From positions 1 to 36,676 of the forward strand of contig JALHNX010000034.1 of the NCBI GenBank assembly GCA_022843305.1: a stretch of 36,676 nucleotides of DNA, in the 5' to 3' direction. Below are positions 35,216-36,676 of this stretch, in pieces (position 1 is the first letter of the stretch; every line of letters begins with the position of its first letter). The stretch comes from Pyrinomonadaceae bacterium (GTDB lineage Bacteria; Acidobacteriota; Blastocatellia; Pyrinomonadales; Pyrinomonadaceae). The notes beneath the pieces are model-generated. The model did no database searches and had not been told where the DNA came from. It saw nothing but the letters and a program-made list of their open reading frames with translations. Made by a program: the position numbers and the translations under genes.

Positions 35216-35977
35216 TCAACCTTTTCGCACGACGCAAACGGCTGACAAACCGAACGGCAGTTTTCGGTTTTGCCCTTTCAAAAAACGCGCTTCCAAAAAC
35301 ATCGCCCGCGTAAAAATCCGGTTTAACCATTCGAGCGACGGCGGAAACGGTTTAACGTCCGAACCCGATTCCGCGAGACCGATTTTTTTCAAAACCAACC
35401 GCCTGAAAACCGCCGCCGGAAACAACATCGTGTTGGCGTAGGTTTTTCTCAAAATCGTGAAACCCGCGTTTTCGAGCTTTTGCGATAATTCGGGCAGATT
35501 ATAGCGGCGTTGCGTATTGACGGCAACATCGTGACCGCTGAACATCCATCGGTAAGCAGCGGCGCGGACAAACGCGATGCCGCCGGGTTTTAAAATGCGA
35601 AACATTTCCGCAATTGCCTGTTCGTCGGCTTTCTCGCCCGGAATCTGCACCAGCACATCAAAGCTCGTTATTAAATCAAAATACTCTTCGGGAAACGGCA
35701 AATCGGTCGCCGAAGCTTGAACCAGATGATTAGTCCCGCGCTCGCGGCAAAAATTCAGGGCGACCGCTTCGAGATCGAGACCTTTGATAGAATGCGCCGC
35801 GCCGTAACGCTTGAGCCATTCGAGATTCAAACCCGTGCCGCAGCCGATGTCCAGAATGCTCTCGAAATCTTTCGGGCAAAATTCGTCCAAAAGCGCGGCG
35901 GAAATCTCGCGCATTCCGGCAAACCACCACATTTTTTCTTCCGTGTAGTAAAGGTCTTCAAAATCTTTCGCCTGCAT
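35216..35977 (-). CDS. Class I SAM-dependent methyltransferase
   Basis: A 253-aa protein. Motif I ILDIGCGTGLNLEWL binds SAM, motif II GLDLEAVAL has the acidic Asp, and FDLITSFDVLVQI and MFRILKPGGIAFVRAAAY are motifs IV and post-IV. The track start is a TTG at 36067; the ATG at 35977 (MQAKDFEDLYYTEEKMWWF) gives a normal methyltransferase start, though without a clear Shine-Dalgarno. It converges on the sugar cluster; the opposite strand means it is not part of that transcript. WWFAGMREI resembles surface-glycan methyltransferases. Confidence 0.82.
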   Translation of the reverse strand: MQAKDFEDLYYTEEKMWWFAGMREISAALLDEFCPKDFESILDIGCGTGLNLEWLKRYGAAHSIKGLDLEAVALNFCRERGTNHLVQASATDLPFPEEYFDLITSFDVLVQIPGEKADEQAIAEMFRILKPGGIAFVRAAAYRWMFSGHDVAVNTQRRYNLPELSQKLENAGFTILRKTYANTMLFPAAVFRRLVLKKIGLAESGSDVKPFPPSLEWLNRIFTRAMFLEARFLKGQNRKLPFGLSAVCVVRKG

Positions 35978-36165
35978 ATTTTTTATATTGTGTGCGATAA
36001 GCCCGTAAGAAGCAAAACCGAAACCATCCGCCGTTAAAATTTGATTTAAATAATTATTTCCCGTCAAGCAACTTAAACGGTTCTCGAAGAATCCTTAAGG
36101 CATAGGTTTACCAAAACTTGCTTTCCCCGATTGTTGAAAAGTTTCAAAAATTAAGGAGAAAAGTG

Positions 36166-36676
36166 ATGAAAGTTGTTCGTTTTAGCGGATTTTTATTCGT
36201 TTTGGGCGGAGTGTTTTTGTGTTTCGGAATAAATATTTCGGCACAGCAGAGCGGCTCGTCGGCTTCGGTTTCGCAAAGCCGCGCGATTACAAATAATTCA
36301 AACCCGCAAACTACCAATTCGAGAAATACGAGTTCGAGAAATACGAGTTCGGGAACTACGAATTATTATTCGCCGGTGGTTAGTTTCAGAGCGCCCGACG
36401 AGGTCGCGGTCGAAGAGTTCGTCAATTATCACAAACATCGTCTGGCACTGCCGAAAATCGGGCAGTCGGTCGCGCTGGACACGCGCTGGGGAAATAACGA
36501 AACTTCGCCCGCACAGCGCGAAGCCGTTTTGCAGATCGGTTTTACGACCGCCGAAGTGACGGAGCGAACCGATCTCCGCCCGCTCAATCTGGCACTCGTG
36601 ATTGACAAAAGCGGTTCGATGGCGGAAAGCGATAAAATGTCGCGGGTCAAAGAATCTCTGCGCACGTTGGTCGGCA
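36166..36676 (+). CDS. Secreted VWA-domain protein, 3'-truncated by window edge
   Basis: Not in the ORF track because it runs off the end. An aaggaga site precedes the ATG at 36166 by 7 nt. A signal peptide (VLGGVFLCFGINISAQQ) is followed by a Ser/Asn/Thr-rich linker with a 15-bp tandem repeat (TNSRNTSSRNTSSGT), the YfbK-type vWF_A N-terminal segment (VEEFVNYHKHRLALP), and then a VWA domain starting LALVIDKSGSMAES, whose DxSxS MIDAS metal site (from D147) is intact. About 170 residues are visible. The family presumably forms metal-dependent protein contacts in the envelope. Confidence 0.87.
   Translation, partial: MKVVRFSGFLFVLGGVFLCFGINISAQQSGSSASVSQSRAITNNSNPQTTNSRNTSSRNTSSGTTNYYSPVVSFRAPDEVAVEEFVNYHKHRLALPKIGQSVALDTRWGNNETSPAQREAVLQIGFTTAEVTERTDLRPLNLALVIDKSGSMAESDKMSRVKESLRTLVG

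Noticed and set aside
35106-35441. 111-aa plus-strand ORF opposite the methyltransferase
   Set aside because: It begins in the REP-like repeat and runs antisense through the methyltransferase; no domain is visible.
35978-36067. TTG-initiated extension of the methyltransferase
   Set aside because: Homologs of this type start near the WWF segment; a TTG start with no ribosome-binding site is less likely than the ATG at 35977.

Overview
The window is bacterial chromosome, gene-dense and mostly of moderate-to-high GC, with several clearly AT-richer genes scattered in it. Signal peptides, a TonB C-terminal domain protein, a large secreted M1 aminopeptidase, Uma2 nucleases and an XPB/Bax1 pair suggest a diderm such as an Acidobacteriota (Blastocatellia/Pyrinomonadaceae type). 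This is inferred from family mix and style; no marker gene confirms it.

Region 1 (1-1800) is a nucleoside-salvage operon: a 5'-truncated purine nucleoside phosphorylase, uridine kinase and cytidine deaminase. Region 2 (1812-3351) holds two unrelated nucleases, Mrr-like and Uma2, meeting tail to tail. Region 3 (3438-9508) encodes three exported proteins: an amidohydrolase of the MTA/SAH deaminase type, a TonB C-terminal protein, and an M1 aminopeptidase interrupted by three in-frame palindromic elements. Region 4 (9651-12274) is a convergent pair: XPB-type helicase and DUF790/Bax1 nuclease, a repair combination best known from archaea. Region 5 (12428-17681) has acetate kinase, a small zinc-ribbon protein, a DUF5335 protein, a universal stress protein, a phosphotransferase and a patatin.

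Region 6 (17923-30332) is a long one-direction suf locus for Fe-S cluster assembly: Rrf2 regulator, SufB, SufC, SufD, SufS and SufU. It is unusually stretched. Between sufB and sufC lie an exported protein, a PIN toxin-antitoxin pair, a small membrane protein, two RidA proteins (one exported), PhzF, a DJ-1/PfpI protein and an AT-rich HicB-like protein. Two ribbon-helix-helix genes sit before sufS, and a CxxC protein, a cupin and a periodic repeat array lie between sufS and sufU. Three of the extra blocks are bounded by short duplicated gene ends: a copy of the sufS start, a copy of the cupin end, and two copies of a lost small gene's start. This looks like repeated cassette insertion into an essential operon.

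Region 7 (30638-35977) is a sugar/glycolipid cluster: a GT-C membrane glycosyltransferase, a DPM1-like GT2, an SDR epimerase and a DegT aminotransferase, followed by an opposed methyltransferase. The window ends inside a secreted VWA-domain protein.

Dispersed palindromes (REP/MITE-like, at least four sequence types) sit at gene ends and inside the M1 gene. The most unusual non-coding feature is an array at 29578-29820 with a 20/21-bp period. I saw no tRNA, rRNA, insertion sequence with a transposase, or CRISPR array.
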